Below are positions 14,538 to 25,759 of a DNA stretch of 64,000 nt, piece after piece. Both the position numbers and the translations under genes were made by a program. The DNA lies in contig CAWUHX010000264.1 in assembly GCA_963922205.1 (NCBI GenBank), positions 171,001 to 235,000 on the forward strand. The letters are read 5' to 3'. The notes beneath the pieces were generated by a model that was not told the DNA's origin, did not search any database, and saw nothing but the letters and a program-made list of their open reading frames with translations. Source of the stretch: Romanomermis culicivorax (taxonomy: Eukaryota; Nematoda; Enoplea; Mermithida; Mermithidae). Position 1 is the stretch's first letter; every line of letters starts with the position of its first letter.

Positions 14538-14555
14538 TGGTGACTTGTACAGCTA
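14538..14555 (+). promoter_or_regulatory. Primer-binding site for minus-strand priming
   Basis: TGGTGACTTGTACAGC begins one base after the 5' LTR. TGG pairs with the CCA end of a tRNA, and the position is canonical. I cannot name the tRNA with confidence. Confidence 0.6.
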
Positions 14556-14567
14556 CGAAGGTAAAGG

Positions 14568-17345
14568 ATGAAGAAAGCATCGAAACCGAAATTAACGGTA
14601 CGGAAACAACCTGGCAGACGACCAAAGGTAACATTATTACAACCCGAAGTAAGTAAAGAGGATCAAACTGAACGAATGGCGAATATGGAAGCAACTATCG
14701 AGCAAGTAGCAAAGAAATTTGCGAATTTACCCGAGGATAGTGATAAAGATCAAACTATTGATGCGGAAACATATGATTATGCGGATCACCGGATACAGAT
14801 GTCCTCTGATTCAGTATCATCTTTTGAGAAAATTAGTTTACCCCCCGAAATGAATGCGGTATCATTTTATAACTCAAGATATACGCCTACAGTACCGAAA
14901 ACTGATGCGAAGGTGGACATTGAACCGAAACCGAAAAATGAAATGGAAAGGATAACGAGTGGAAATATACAGGATGTGGCCACTTTAGCCATCCTGGAAT
15001 CCATGCAAAGAGCCGTTGACAAATCAACTAATGCTGTTAATGTGGAAAGAATGAAGGCGGCGTTACGAGAACAAGAAATACTGGATCAACTCATGGGAGA
15101 AAGAGCGGAACGCAAGTTATGGGAAGAAAAATTCCGGGAACAAGAACAACAAAATTCAAGAAAGATAATGGAAGAAGTTGAAAAGCAAATGCGGGAACTG
15201 ATGAAGAAAATGGATAAAAGACCTGACGAAAGAATATTGAATACAGGAGATATGGAAATACTTCCGTCTGAAACGGTCAAAGACCATTTAGACAGGAGTT
15301 TGGAAAGAAAATTGAACTGGTTCGAAAACCACTTGGCTCAGGCTCAGGCTCAAGGTGCCCAACATCGAATGATGGAAGAAGATATACCAACTACGTCATG
15401 GAATCAAGGAAGAGAGCAACCCATACCTGGAGGAAGTCCTCGAAATCGGCAAGACTATGGAAGATATTGTGAAGATCCTGAAAAAAGGATGAAGATAATC
15501 TTAAGCCGAATGAAAAATAAAGAAATATCCGATAAAATGGAGGCTGCAGAAATACTCAATTTTTTCGCCTGTCTGGAGGGCACATTCAAGCCTGAAGACA
15601 CAGAGGACCTGAGAATTGAAGTGCTTTGGCGTTGTTGTGATTTTGAAACGTCAACTTATGTAGACAAAAATGGCAGCTATGAAGAAGGAAAAGCAAGCGT
15701 AATCAGAATGATCGCCCCCAAAATGGATACTCCTGCACTTAGAAGGGAATTACATGATATGAAAAAACGAAAAGGGGAAACTACAAAGGATTTTTTGCGA
15801 CGAATAAAGACGTATGTACATTTATTGAATTACGAAAAAACAGAAAACGAAAGAAATCGAATTGTTATCGAAACATATTTTCACAAGGCTCCAGTATACA
15901 TCCAAACTCGAATGGAAGGTCGGCTCCACGAATTCAAAAATATCGCCTCTTTGGCAGAATTCGTAAATAAATTGAAAGCCGATACGACGGCCTGGAAAGA
16001 ATTCAGCGAGCAGCAAGAAGACGGCGAAGACAATCGGTTGAATCGAGTCTATGAAAACCGAAGATTTAATAATTTGCAGATTCGTCAGCAGGATAGTACT
16101 ATAGGTCAACAACAACAAATTACAAGGCCTCAGCAAATTTTTCCACCTCCACCAGCATTTCAAAACCCCGTATCTCAACAAGATATTATGAAGATGGTCA
16201 ATGACGCAATCAGGAATCAGGGCCCTCCAGCTCCTAATCGTTGGGGAGTCAATAATAATTCTAATAATGCTCAATATAATAATTTACCTGATCGAGTTTT
16301 GGGGAATCCATATCGCCGACCATATTGTTCATACCATAAGTCCAATAGCCACTCGTCCGAAAACTGTTTTATTCTTCACCCGGAACTGATTCAGCCAACG
16401 GATCAAGGAAGGCCGTGGAATCGTGGTAACAATTTCTATAATCGAAATTTCGACCATCGCGGTGGTTTCGTGAATCGTGGACGAGCCGGTTTTGCAAATT
16501 TTGGTCAACGAATGCCATACAATAATAATATAGAACAAAATCCAAACATGGCATATTATTATCGTCAAAATAATGTCCCGCAGCCACCACCGAATATCGC
16601 ACCACCAACAACATCGCAACCAATCAATAATCCTCCGAATAATTCCATAAACGTCATAAATTCACAAGAGGCTAAAAAACATGATAAGCCAGAAATTATA
16701 GCCCTAGATGGAGTACTTATAGAAAATTATGAGTTAAGCTTGGCGAATGTTATCAGCTCCACTTCAGAAGCAAAGCCTAGACTCGCCAATGATAACGAAC
16801 ATTTATTTTTGGAAAATTTTCGCAAATGTCAACCACTGTTAATACCCGTCAAAATACGTGGAGAAGAATTTAAAGCTCTAATCGATACGGGAGCACAATC
16901 TAGTTTTATGAGGACAGATACAGCGTCGAGATTGCTGAATATATCAAAGACAAAATTTCCGATTTTGAATTCAGTAGTAACAGCGGTTGGAAAACGCGTA
17001 ACAACATATGGTCCTACATTTATATACGTTGGAACTGGTTTTGGAAATTTTCTCGCTAGATTCGCATTGCTAGATAACCTAAATGAAGGTATTATATTGG
17101 GTCTAGATTTTCTAACCCATCCTAGTATACAGGCATCTATTGATTTTCGAAACGGCCATATACGCCTAGCGAATGAAAAAAGACAAATAATTAGTGAAAC
17201 ACTATTTGACGATATGCAAATACCGCCGCGGTTGCCAATTCCTGCAAATCCGATGGTTTTGGATCACGTACCCATAAAGGAGGAAATCAAGGAAGAAGAT
17301 TTGCCTGAGTTAGAAAGTGATGACGATCAAGAACAAGTCATGTGA
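14568..17345 (+). CDS. gag: gag polyprotein with aspartic protease domain
   Basis: 925 codons, starting 32 nt after the 5' LTR. In order: an acidic and basic N-terminal part; a charged, probably coiled-coil segment (about 160-225); a capsid-like region similar to retrotransposon gag (about 305-470, around a run of Glu/Lys/Arg-rich helices); a Gln/Pro/Asn-rich linker; a Cys/His cluster C587-x2-H590-x4-H595-x4-C600 in place of a classical CCHC knuckle; and a retropepsin-like protease with DTGAQSS (Asp773) followed by an LGLDFL-type strand. It packages RNA and cleaves the polyprotein. The frame ends in TGA at 17343-17345 and pol continues in the same frame, so pol expression would need stop readthrough, reinitiation or splicing. 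No internal stops; it appears intact. Confidence 0.9.
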   Translation: MKKASKPKLTVRKQPGRRPKVTLLQPEVSKEDQTERMANMEATIEQVAKKFANLPEDSDKDQTIDAETYDYADHRIQMSSDSVSSFEKISLPPEMNAVSFYNSRYTPTVPKTDAKVDIEPKPKNEMERITSGNIQDVATLAILESMQRAVDKSTNAVNVERMKAALREQEILDQLMGERAERKLWEEKFREQEQQNSRKIMEEVEKQMRELMKKMDKRPDERILNTGDMEILPSETVKDHLDRSLERKLNWFENHLAQAQAQGAQHRMMEEDIPTTSWNQGREQPIPGGSPRNRQDYGRYCEDPEKRMKIILSRMKNKEISDKMEAAEILNFFACLEGTFKPEDTEDLRIEVLWRCCDFETSTYVDKNGSYEEGKASVIRMIAPKMDTPALRRELHDMKKRKGETTKDFLRRIKTYVHLLNYEKTENERNRIVIETYFHKAPVYIQTRMEGRLHEFKNIASLAEFVNKLKADTTAWKEFSEQQEDGEDNRLNRVYENRRFNNLQIRQQDSTIGQQQQITRPQQIFPPPPAFQNPVSQQDIMKMVNDAIRNQGPPAPNRWGVNNNSNNAQYNNLPDRVLGNPYRRPYCSYHKSNSHSSENCFILHPELIQPTDQGRPWNRGNNFYNRNFDHRGGFVNRGRAGFANFGQRMPYNNNIEQNPNMAYYYRQNNVPQPPPNIAPPTTSQPINNPPNNSINVINSQEAKKHDKPEIIALDGVLIENYELSLANVISSTSEAKPRLANDNEHLFLENFRKCQPLLIPVKIRGEEFKALIDTGAQSSFMRTDTASRLLNISKTKFPILNSVVTAVGKRVTTYGPTFIYVGTGFGNFLARFALLDNLNEGIILGLDFLTHPSIQASIDFRNGHIRLANEKRQIISETLFDDMQIPPRLPIPANPMVLDHVPIKEEIKEEDLPELESDDDQEQVM

Positions 17346-17354
17346 ATTACCGAA

Positions 17355-20300
17355 ATGAACGAGGAAACCTTTATTTGGACAAAAAATGGGACGTATATTC
17401 CCCCCAATACCACTTCCTTTGTACAAGCTGTGGTCTGGCCACAGAAAGATTGGACAAAGGGCCCCATAGTGATAGAAGAAACGGGGAAGAATACTTTGTT
17501 CGACGTTGATGCCTCAATTGTGGATGCCTGGGATAATAACTTCCAAATTCTACTAATGAACGAAACCAACAAGGGAATAAAATTGCGTAGTAACGAGCTA
17601 ATAGCAAAATCCAAAACGAAATTCGTGGGGCCAGAATTTGACCAAAAGATACATCAACTTCAGTCCGAACCGCAAATTCAACAACAAAGCGAACCTGAAT
17701 TTATCAAAATCATAACGCAATTAGTAAAAGAATCAAGTATTGATCGACAAGGGCAACAACAGCTTATGAACGTCCTACTTAAACATAGGCACGCATTTAG
17801 TATGAAGAACGACCCTCTGACGATGACTCATGAGGCACAACACAGGATCGACACAGGAGACGCGTTGCCGGTCCAAAAGCACTACTGGAGAGCCCCTATA
17901 ATGCAAAGAGATATTATCCGCGAACACGTAAAGGATATGATGGAAAAAGGGGTCATTGAGCCCTCTAGAAGCCCTTGGGCCGCACCATTGTTTTTAGTGG
18001 GCAAAAAAGATGGCACATGGAGACCAGTAGTCGACTACAGAGGAATCAATCAAGTGACAAAGGACGATAAATTCCCGATACCACGAATCGACGATTATTT
18101 AGATGCGTTAGGAGGTGCGCGTTATTTTTCGACTTAGGATTTAAAGTCCGGATATTGGCAGGTACCCATGCACTCAGAATCGAAAGAAAAAACAGCATTC
18201 ATATGTCAAGACGGCCTGTTCCAGTTCAAGGTGATGCCGTTCGGTTTAAAAAATGCTCCCGCAGAATTTCAGCGTCTCATGGAGCGAATTCTTTATCCAT
18301 ATGTGTGGAAAATATGTTTGGTATATATTGACGACGTGATAATCTTTTCAAAAACAGTCGAGGAGCATTTACAAAATATAGAGACTATTTTTCGATGCTT
18401 GACAAACGCAAACCTTACATTGAAACCTGACAAATGCTCCTTTATGCCGGCCAGCGTAAAATTTTTAGGCCACATATTGGACAAAAATGGAATGTCAGTT
18501 GACCCCCAGAAAATAGAAGCGGTAAAAAACTTTGAAGTACCCAAGTCCATCAAGCAGCTGCAAAAATTTTTGGGATTAGTGCAATGGTCCAAACGATTCA
18601 TACATAACTTAGCATTTATCGCTCAGCCTTTATTTAAAGCCCTCGTAAAAAAGAAAAGAAAAGAGAAGTTTGAACTTTCGGAAGAGCAATTAACGGCTTT
18701 TAGAGGGGTAAAAGATGCCTTAATGACGGCACCATTTCTGGGGTACCCAGTGTTCGATGGATCGGCGAATTTTGTAATTCAAACGGATGCCTCGGGGACA
18801 GCGATAGGTGCGATTCTATATCAGGAAACAGAAAACGATCGCTGGACGATAGCATATTCAAGTAGAGTTTTAAACGACGCCGAGACAAGATATTCGACAA
18901 CGGAAAGAGAGTGTTTAGCCGTAGTCTATGGATTCAAACAGTACCGACATTACGTTATGGGGTTTAGGGTCACAATTAGAACAGATCATAAACCACTTAC
19001 CTGGCTCTCCGCAGAGAAACAACAAAATCAAAGATTATTGAAATGGGCTTTATATATTGGACAGTTCAACTACACATTTGAATATGTAGCCGGACGCGAG
19101 AATGCCTTTGCAGATTTCTTATCAAGATCAGAGGAGAAAGAAAAGGTTCGAAACAAGTAACCAGAAGGTAACGAAGAAATCGAGGACAAAAAAGTGGATA
19201 CGGAACCCGAATGCATGGCGGTAACAAGAGCTATGACAAGACAGATGCTTGAACCAGAGACACAAGAAGTATTTATTGATCCCCCACCACCAACTCAACA
19301 AGAAATAGACCAAACGCCAGAGGAAGCAAAAAAGGAGTCTGACTTATTCTCTCTGGAACTGATCAAGAAACAACAGCGATTAGACCCGAAGTTGGTGGAA
19401 ATTTTTCGGAACATTGGTGAAAACAGCTCAAAAAAATACTTCAATAGTTTTCACTTGGAAAACGAAGTATTGTATCGGGAAAGTATCCACGGAAGAAATC
19501 AATTAGTAATTCCTACCAAGCTTAGGCATCTTGTCCTACACCAGTACCACGGCGATACCTTGATGGGACATCAAGGGATAGATAGAATCATTTCCGCAAT
19601 TGGGAATAAATTTTGGTGGTCAAATATGGAAGACGACATCATTAAGTGGATAAAATCCTGTGTCGTATGCCAATTATGTCGCCCAATAGCGAACCCAATT
19701 CAACCACTCAACCCTATACCCGTTTCCTATCCTTGGGAAATAGTAGCCACCGATGTGGTTAGTATTTCACCCTTACGAGAAAAAAGGCCATATGTTATCG
19801 TATTCATGGATTATTTCACGAAATGGGTGGAGGCCAAGTGTATTCCCGATCAAAAAGCCGATACTATAGTAAAGGCCTTCATGGAGAAAGTAATTTATAC
19901 TCACGGGGCGCCAAAACACTTGCTGAGCGACCAAGGCTCAGCATACATGTCCGAATTAATGCGCAACGTATGCGACCTTCTCAAAATAAAGAAAATAAAT
20001 ACGACACCATACCACCCACAATGTAATGGTATGGTGGAAAGATTTAATAGAACGCTAATTGAGCAGATTAGGAGAGTGGCAATTACCGACCCGGACGATT
20101 GGCCCCATTATTTGGAACAGATTTTATTTGCGTATCGGATTACGCCTCACAAAACTACAAAAAATTCCCCCCATAGCCTACTATACGGGCACGAGGCAAG
20201 GTTCCAGATAGACAACGAGATAGCAAGGCCCATAATTATTCAGAATAATTACGACACCTATAGATACATGTTAACGGAACATCTCCTTAACACGTATAAA

Positions 20301-20597
20301 ATTATAAACAAAAATCATAAAAAATCGGCGGCCGAGAGAAAACTACAGTATGATAGGAAGGCTCCCCAAAAGACGTTCCAAACGGGAGAACTTGTTCTCT
20401 ACCAGAAAGGAATTATTAAAGGGAAGGCCGACACTACAAATGACGGCCCCTATGAAGTAATTGAAACACAAAATTTAGATAAAAATGTCATAAAAATACG
20501 CCGCGCTGGGAAACCAGATTCGCGTGTACAAATAGTCTCCGTAAATCGCGTAATGCCTTTTATTACGCGGATACCCGATTTTTACTGTAGTTCATAA
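17355..20597 (+). pseudogene. pol: pol: reverse transcriptase, RNase H and integrase, with two in-frame stops
   Basis: One reading frame, the same as gag, covers this region and is broken by TAG at 18135-18137 and TAA at 19158-19160. RT runs from about 17850 to 18600: the TAG falls between palm motifs, and the catalytic YIDD is at 18324-18335. RNase H follows, with its TDAS motif (Asp codon at 18786) and later ECLAV and TDHKPL motifs. The integrase has an HHCC zinc finger (about 19534-19680) and a D,D-35-E triad (Asp codons 19752 and 19929, Glu codon 20037), then a GPY/F-type module near 20441. There is no chromodomain. The domain order (RT, RNase H, integrase) is that of Ty3/gypsy. The first stop destroys RT. 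The second lies in the linker before integrase and could be either decay or a family feature. Confidence 0.9.
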
Positions 20598-21318
20598 TTC
20601 ATTTTATCGTTTTATTTGTGCGTTGTGTTCAAATTTTGTTTTATGTGTCCTTTTTTAATCTTCCCTGTATCATAATTTTCCCCATTTCTTCTCGTTTTTC
20701 CCTTTGAATTTTTATCGTTCTAACTTATTTTTGGCAATTTTATGGCAGTTTTAGGCACTTGTAAAAAATTACGACGCCGAAAATTTATTTTAATGGGCAA
20801 AAATTATATTTTTTCACGCGCTTGGTGTGAAGAAATGAAAATGTTTATAAGTCCCGAAAAAACCCTTCCCGAGTTATAGATCCCACAAAATCGAAGCTGT
20901 TATGGAGCTACTTTTTAGATTTCATTTGCAAAGTATTATAATATTCATTATTATCGTCGACTGGAGGATTTTTGAAGTTCAAATTCGAACGCGATATGGC
21001 CACGTCCAGTTTCGTCGAAGTAGACAGTAGTTTCGGGCAACCGCAAGATCGCCAAGATAATACAAATTTCCAACTTAGTAGTAAGTGTGAAAAGGTTCAA
21101 ATATGTGGTAGAAATTTTTTTTTATTTTATTCGAAATGAGACTCTAAATTGACCGCGCGGCAATTTATATGCTGAGGATTTTGGGTATTTGAGAGACTGA
21201 TCAACTCACCTATGTCCAAATTTATTCTTGCGCATTTGAGTCGTTTTGTTTCGAAATTATCACAAAAAATTGTAGTTAAAAAATTGTATGAAAATTTTAA
21301 GATTACAATGTTCGAAGA
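20598..21318 (+). other. Spacer between pol and ORF3, with candidate small exon 20996-21080
   Basis: This is an AT-rich 720-bp spacer. An ATG at 20996 opens 28 codons that run into a consensus donor GTAAGTG at 21081. Two downstream acceptors, AAG ending at 21301 and CAG ending near 21334, would both keep the ORF3 frame, because the exon ends in phase 1. Splicing would give ORF3 a Ser/Gln-rich leader. This is inferred from sequence only; neither acceptor has a strong pyrimidine tract. Confidence 0.3.
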
Positions 21319-22119
21319 ATGGTACGCTCAACAGATATCTTTAATTATTTTTCGTCGTTGTTTGGTGTGCCTCATGCGGCCATCGAGGAACCATTATTTC
21401 TTGCGCCCGAGAACATGAAAGCGTTTATCAAGGCGATAAATCAGTCAAAATTTAGAGGACGAGTAGTCATCGCGCTAGATACTGAAAGTGGGAGGAAACC
21501 CAAAACGGCGGGTTCGAGACCCAGCGACGCCTTACGGCTCTTGACAATTTCGACCATATGTGGAAAAAACTTTATAATAGATCTAAAGTTTTGGGACAGA
21601 GAACATTTTCACAAGGTATATAATACAATTTTCCGCGAAGAAAACATCATCATCGGTTTTCATATCCGAGAAGATATCACGCTAGTCTTGACTAGGTTCG
21701 GGTATCTAGATCAAGAAAAGGAATTAGCCCGGAAAAGGCGTGACAATATTGACTACATCTTGTCGTGCTGCATTTATGATCTAGAAATCGTGTTAGCCGA
21801 GATGAAAGATAAAGCGAAGACTAGAATGGTAGGAATTAGCCCGGAAGCCCTGAACATGAAGGCCTTTATGACGGAAATTCTGTTTTTGTGGGCTGATGCT
21901 TTCAAGATTTCGTGGGGCCAATTGAGCTCTTTAGAATTTCGGCAGTTAATGGAAGCGGACAAACTAAACATAGAAGTTTTACGATACGCGACGCTCGACG
22001 CGCGCGGGTCTCTTCTATCTTTCTTGGCGTTGTTACGATACGGGTTCGCTAGTGATGTGCAAAATTCTTCAAACTATATCCTCACGATACGATGGAGCCA
22101 GAGTTGGTATCCGATTTAG
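21319..22119 (+). CDS. ORF3: DEDDy 3'-5' exonuclease-like protein of the LTR element
   Basis: 266 residues. The order and spacing fit the RNase D / WRN exonuclease family: motif I VIALDTES (Asp54, Glu56), motif II IIGFHIREDITLVL (Asp119), a mid-domain segment, and motif III LRYATLDARGSLL (Tyr223, Asp227), i.e. Asp-Glu-Asp-Asp with the Tyr of the DEDDy subgroup. In this family the acidic residues hold two metal ions that remove nucleotides from a 3' end of DNA or RNA. All expected positions are present and there is no internal stop, while pol in the same copy is broken. It follows pol on the same strand and overlaps ORF4 by 28 nt in another frame. Role unknown: removal of 3' mismatches in the cDNA, RNA processing or interference with host small RNAs are all speculative. 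The true N-terminus may be longer if spliced. Confidence 0.75.
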   Translation: MVRSTDIFNYFSSLFGVPHAAIEEPLFLAPENMKAFIKAINQSKFRGRVVIALDTESGRKPKTAGSRPSDALRLLTISTICGKNFIIDLKFWDREHFHKVYNTIFREENIIIGFHIREDITLVLTRFGYLDQEKELARKRRDNIDYILSCCIYDLEIVLAEMKDKAKTRMVGISPEALNMKAFMTEILFLWADAFKISWGQLSSLEFRQLMEADKLNIEVLRYATLDARGSLLSFLALLRYGFASDVQNSSNYILTIRWSQSWYPI

Positions 22120-25100
22120 CCCGAAGGTTTCGAGAAACGTTTGAAGACAAATATACAGACCCGCAGTGGAAAGGCGCATATGGAGTTGAAGAAATGACCG
22201 GCAATATCAATGCGTTGTACTTTATGATGCGCGGGGAAGCCATATCAACTTATAAATTATCGGAAGAGCAAACGGTTGGAAATTTCTATTGCCCTCCACA
22301 TTTCTCGAATAGCGAAAAAGATCCGCAACCGGTACCCCGCGATTGGTACCCGTGGATAGAAAGAAGAGTGAATGCATCACGAAAAAGAAAAGATACTGAA
22401 GAATCAGAAGTAACGCCAACCAACGATTGGGACCTAGAAGATATACTAGCGGCGCGACAGTTCGGACGTCCAATAGAGCCACGAGAAATGGAAATGAAAC
22501 AAGGAAGGTGGCCCAATAAAGTGATCCATTTTACGAATAAATTGCAAGAACAGGTATCGTCACTCAAGGACTACTACCATAAAAAGATCAATCGATCAAT
22601 CGTCCCTGTGGTCAAGGAGTTGTACGAGAAGAATATAAATCCTATTATCTATTTCTTGTGGCCTCACTCGGCGCAAGAATGGAGATCTTGGGTCCCTGGA
22701 TTTACTTGGGGTATGTGGTCTACTGTATGGAGAAATGAGCAAGAGCGGATTGAATTTATGAAATGGATGGGCCAAGACCTTCTAAATAACAAAATGACCG
22801 ATCAAGCAGAACAAATGATGGAACGATATCCGAAGGTACGCACGCAGAAGTCGGTCCAAAATACTTTCTGTGTCCTGCCTATAAAATGGATACCGCGTTC
22901 CTTGAAAGAACCCGAAGAAGAAATAGAAACGGATTTACGCGATAACTCTATTTATTTTTTGAACCATAACTTTTATAACGTGTTTCATTTTTTGCATATT
23001 CACGCAGCGAGCAAAAATCTCATTTATTGGAATGTTTCCGCGTCCATATTGGAGGCTAAGGACCTATGGGTCCCAAGCACTTCTGCAACTTTTAAGTCGG
23101 TAACTAAGTGGGACGATTCGGATCTGTTTCCCCAAGTAGAAGTTGTGGTCCCGGCTAGCCACGGTCCTATAGAAGGAACTTCGAAGGAGCAGACACAAAA
23201 CGTACCCTCTAAAATCGAGAATTTGAATGTTTCAGGTGTCGAAATGGACCAGGAAAAGCCCGTGGAAGTAATCATCACGGATTCCCCCACAGCCAACGCG
23301 CCCATTGATGATAGCAAAAATGTCGGGGGGGAAGAAAAATTGATGGAAATAGTTGAACCCGAACGTGAGATACAACCTGATGTGGAAAGATTGACAGAGC
23401 AGATAAAAGAAATGCAAGAAAAAATAGAAACGTTAGAAAAAGAGAAGTATGGGAAGGCCGCGATTGAGCTGGCAAAACAACTGGAAACTATCAACGCCGA
23501 AGAAGAGGAGACAAGCGAGGAGCCATATGTGGAAGTCGTTTCTGAAATCGGAAGTGAGGACGAATCTCCCGAAACTAACGTTCTGCCCGCACCGCCGGTT
23601 TATGCCAAGACTGGTGGGCAGAGTGTAGAAAACATAACTAATCCTACAAAGTTTGCGAGAGTAATGCATAATAAAAGACAACAAAAAGAAAATCGAATAT
23701 CGAAAGAAGAAAACAAAGCCGAATTGGACCAAGTGAAAAGCGGGAAATTTCATCAACCGCCTGGAAACCCGAACGATAGAATCAAGTACCGACGAGGCCT
23801 CGGGAAGCGTGGGCAGCTCTTGAAGAAAGCTTTGAAAGAAGGAAAGTACGTCGTCGATTTTCAATATGGTAGAGTGTCGTTCTCGAACCCGTGCGTTCAG
23901 AAGTATCTTGCACATATGGATCCTGCTTTGGATGAAGAAGTGGCTCTTATGACCACGGATCTGATAAATCGTATTTACGATGAAGCGGGAGTAGAAATCG
24001 AAACTATACGCTATTATGAGCTGCAATTTCACGTATTGCAGGCCAATTTACCAGAAAAATTGTGGAACATATTCGAGAATCAATTGACAGAATGGGCCAC
24101 AACCCGGGCTCCGGAGAAAGCCTATGAAGCCGCAGTATGGGCTTGCGCCTGTCTATTTATGAAACTGTCGCGGTTGGGCAGGATTCCGCAGAATTTCGCT
24201 GGATTCCATTACCAGGCTCATGCTTACGTTGCCATGAAACTGCGCCGCGAGTTTAATGCGGGGCAAGAAGGACCAGCTAGTAATTTTCATACGCTATACG
24301 CCTCTTGCCAATCCAAGGCGTCAGGGTTAGCGTATACAATTGCGAAAGCCGTACTCCAGGATAAAAAAGACCCGGAACCAAGTTATACGAATATTCAAGT
24401 TTGGAAGAAGGAGACCGATAATACGGATCCGCGAATACGCTTTTGGGAAGTTATCGATAGAAAGAAAGCTCGCGATCTACTGGAAGTCGAGAAAAAGTTG
24501 AAAAAGAAAATCGGGTACCGAGTTAAGCACCCCTACAGCAGGCCTGCGGCAGGTAAGGTATCCAGACATTGGACGAGGAAAGACGATGATAAGCAGAAAA
24601 AAGAGAAATCGGCGACGCCAGAAAAAGAACGAAAAAGGAGATATGAAAGTCGGCATCGGGACGAAAGTCGTCATGAAAAGTCGATGTCAAGAGAAAAAAG
24701 ACGGAGAGAGAATGAGGAGGAAAGCTGGCGTAAAGAAATTGAGGAATACGAGGAGAAATTCGAGCGAAAAGAGAAAGAGAAAAGAGAAACGAAGGAGAGA
24801 AAAGAGAATCGAAAATCGCGAAGCCGAAAAAGAACACCCGGATACTATCAGCATGATGATCGATTGGACGTGTCCTATTCCAGTCGAACGGCCTCACTGG
24901 ATAGGCCTAGGGCCAACGAAGCAAGTCAACAGGGAGTTTCGATGGCTGACCCGAATGCGATGATGGTAGTGCAACATCAGCAATTTCCGTACATGCCGCC
25001 GAATTATCCGGGATTGCCCATGGTAGGAGTTGACTGTATGAATCGCCCTCTCTTTTCAGGTCAAGTATTGCCCAACACAATGATACCTCCGCCACAGCAA

Positions 25101-25385
25101 TTTCAAGTATCGCAATTTCCGGTTTTACAATTCCAGCCGGGGCAACAGCAATATTATCACCAGTTCTTGGTTCCGCCCGGACTACAAATGCCGCCGCCGT
25201 CAGTAATTCCGCCGATACGTAACGTACAAGGCGAAGAAAGGATGGAAATTCCGGGTACGTCGACGGGAATGCAAGTGCCGCAAGGACCACCGCCGATAGG
25301 AAACCCCGAATATATATCGCCGCTGAAGAGGGATCAAGTTATCGGTCAGCCGGGGCGGGACCACAGCGGTCATCGACAGAAGTAA
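22092..25385 (+). CDS. ORF4: large unrecognised protein of the LTR element (1097 aa)
   Basis: An intact 3.3-kb frame begins within the last 28 nt of ORF3. The N-terminal part (1-340) is Trp/Tyr/Glu-rich with aromatic segments such as WRSWVPGFTWGMW, not obviously membrane-spanning. An acidic stretch follows, with a predicted coiled coil at about 430-475. A globular, helix-rich region lies at about 560-790, and a very basic, Lys/Arg/Glu-rich, RS-like region at about 800-915. The Pro/Gln/Met-rich C-terminus (930-1097) is likely disordered. No signal peptide or TM anchor is apparent, so it is unlikely to be an envelope protein. The basic and disordered tail suggests nucleic-acid binding (inference). 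I do not recognise any family. Codon use resembles gag-pol, supporting membership of the element. Confidence 0.75.
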   Translation: MEPELVSDLARRFRETFEDKYTDPQWKGAYGVEEMTGNINALYFMMRGEAISTYKLSEEQTVGNFYCPPHFSNSEKDPQPVPRDWYPWIERRVNASRKRKDTEESEVTPTNDWDLEDILAARQFGRPIEPREMEMKQGRWPNKVIHFTNKLQEQVSSLKDYYHKKINRSIVPVVKELYEKNINPIIYFLWPHSAQEWRSWVPGFTWGMWSTVWRNEQERIEFMKWMGQDLLNNKMTDQAEQMMERYPKVRTQKSVQNTFCVLPIKWIPRSLKEPEEEIETDLRDNSIYFLNHNFYNVFHFLHIHAASKNLIYWNVSASILEAKDLWVPSTSATFKSVTKWDDSDLFPQVEVVVPASHGPIEGTSKEQTQNVPSKIENLNVSGVEMDQEKPVEVIITDSPTANAPIDDSKNVGGEEKLMEIVEPEREIQPDVERLTEQIKEMQEKIETLEKEKYGKAAIELAKQLETINAEEEETSEEPYVEVVSEIGSEDESPETNVLPAPPVYAKTGGQSVENITNPTKFARVMHNKRQQKENRISKEENKAELDQVKSGKFHQPPGNPNDRIKYRRGLGKRGQLLKKALKEGKYVVDFQYGRVSFSNPCVQKYLAHMDPALDEEVALMTTDLINRIYDEAGVEIETIRYYELQFHVLQANLPEKLWNIFENQLTEWATTRAPEKAYEAAVWACACLFMKLSRLGRIPQNFAGFHYQAHAYVAMKLRREFNAGQEGPASNFHTLYASCQSKASGLAYTIAKAVLQDKKDPEPSYTNIQVWKKETDNTDPRIRFWEVIDRKKARDLLEVEKKLKKKIGYRVKHPYSRPAAGKVSRHWTRKDDDKQKKEKSATPEKERKRRYESRHRDESRHEKSMSREKRRRENEEESWRKEIEEYEEKFERKEKEKRETKERKENRKSRSRKRTPGYYQHDDRLDVSYSSRTASLDRPRANEASQQGVSMADPNAMMVVQHQQFPYMPPNYPGLPMVGVDCMNRPLFSGQVLPNTMIPPPQQFQVSQFPVLQFQPGQQQYYHQFLVPPGLQMPPPSVIPPIRNVQGEERMEIPGTSTGMQVPQGPPPIGNPEYISPLKRDQVIGQPGRDHSGHRQK

Positions 25386-25759
25386 ATTATTTGTTAATAA
25401 TGACCCCGCTCTTTGTGAGGTCACTATAAGCGTAATCCTTTCAAGTTGTACATTTTTCGGGTATTGTTTAAAATCACTTATCTTTTTCCGAGCGTTAGTA
25501 TTACAAAACAAAAAACCGGTTGTGCCACTTTAAAAAATCGCCTTAAAATTGCCTTTTGTACTAATCTCAGTTTGTTTCGTTTATTCTTTCTCTTCGTCTG
25601 TGTTTTATTTTATTTGAACCTGCACAAGCATATTTTGTACCTCATTTTTTGGTGAACTTGTAAATGATAATCCAAATCTCGTATTTGCGTAAATTTTGGC
25701 CTTTCTTTTTCCTTCCAATGCAGTTGCCAACTAGCATCGTGCAGTGTGTAGGCAGCTTT
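25386..25759. other. AT-rich sequence after ORF4, possible rest of an inverted LTR
   Basis: No gene. It lies directly downstream (in minus-strand terms) of the recognisable inverted LTR start. It may be the remaining, too diverged part of that LTR. Confidence 0.3.

Noticed and set aside
15822-16274. 150-codon minus-strand frame opposite gag
   Set aside because: Shadow of gag; no domain and no start context.
23433-24032. 199-codon minus-strand frame opposite ORF4
   Set aside because: Shadow of ORF4 caused by its purine-rich codons.
22092-25385. ORF4 as an envelope gene
   Set aside because: No signal peptide, transmembrane anchor or furin-type site, and a strongly basic, disordered C-terminal half.
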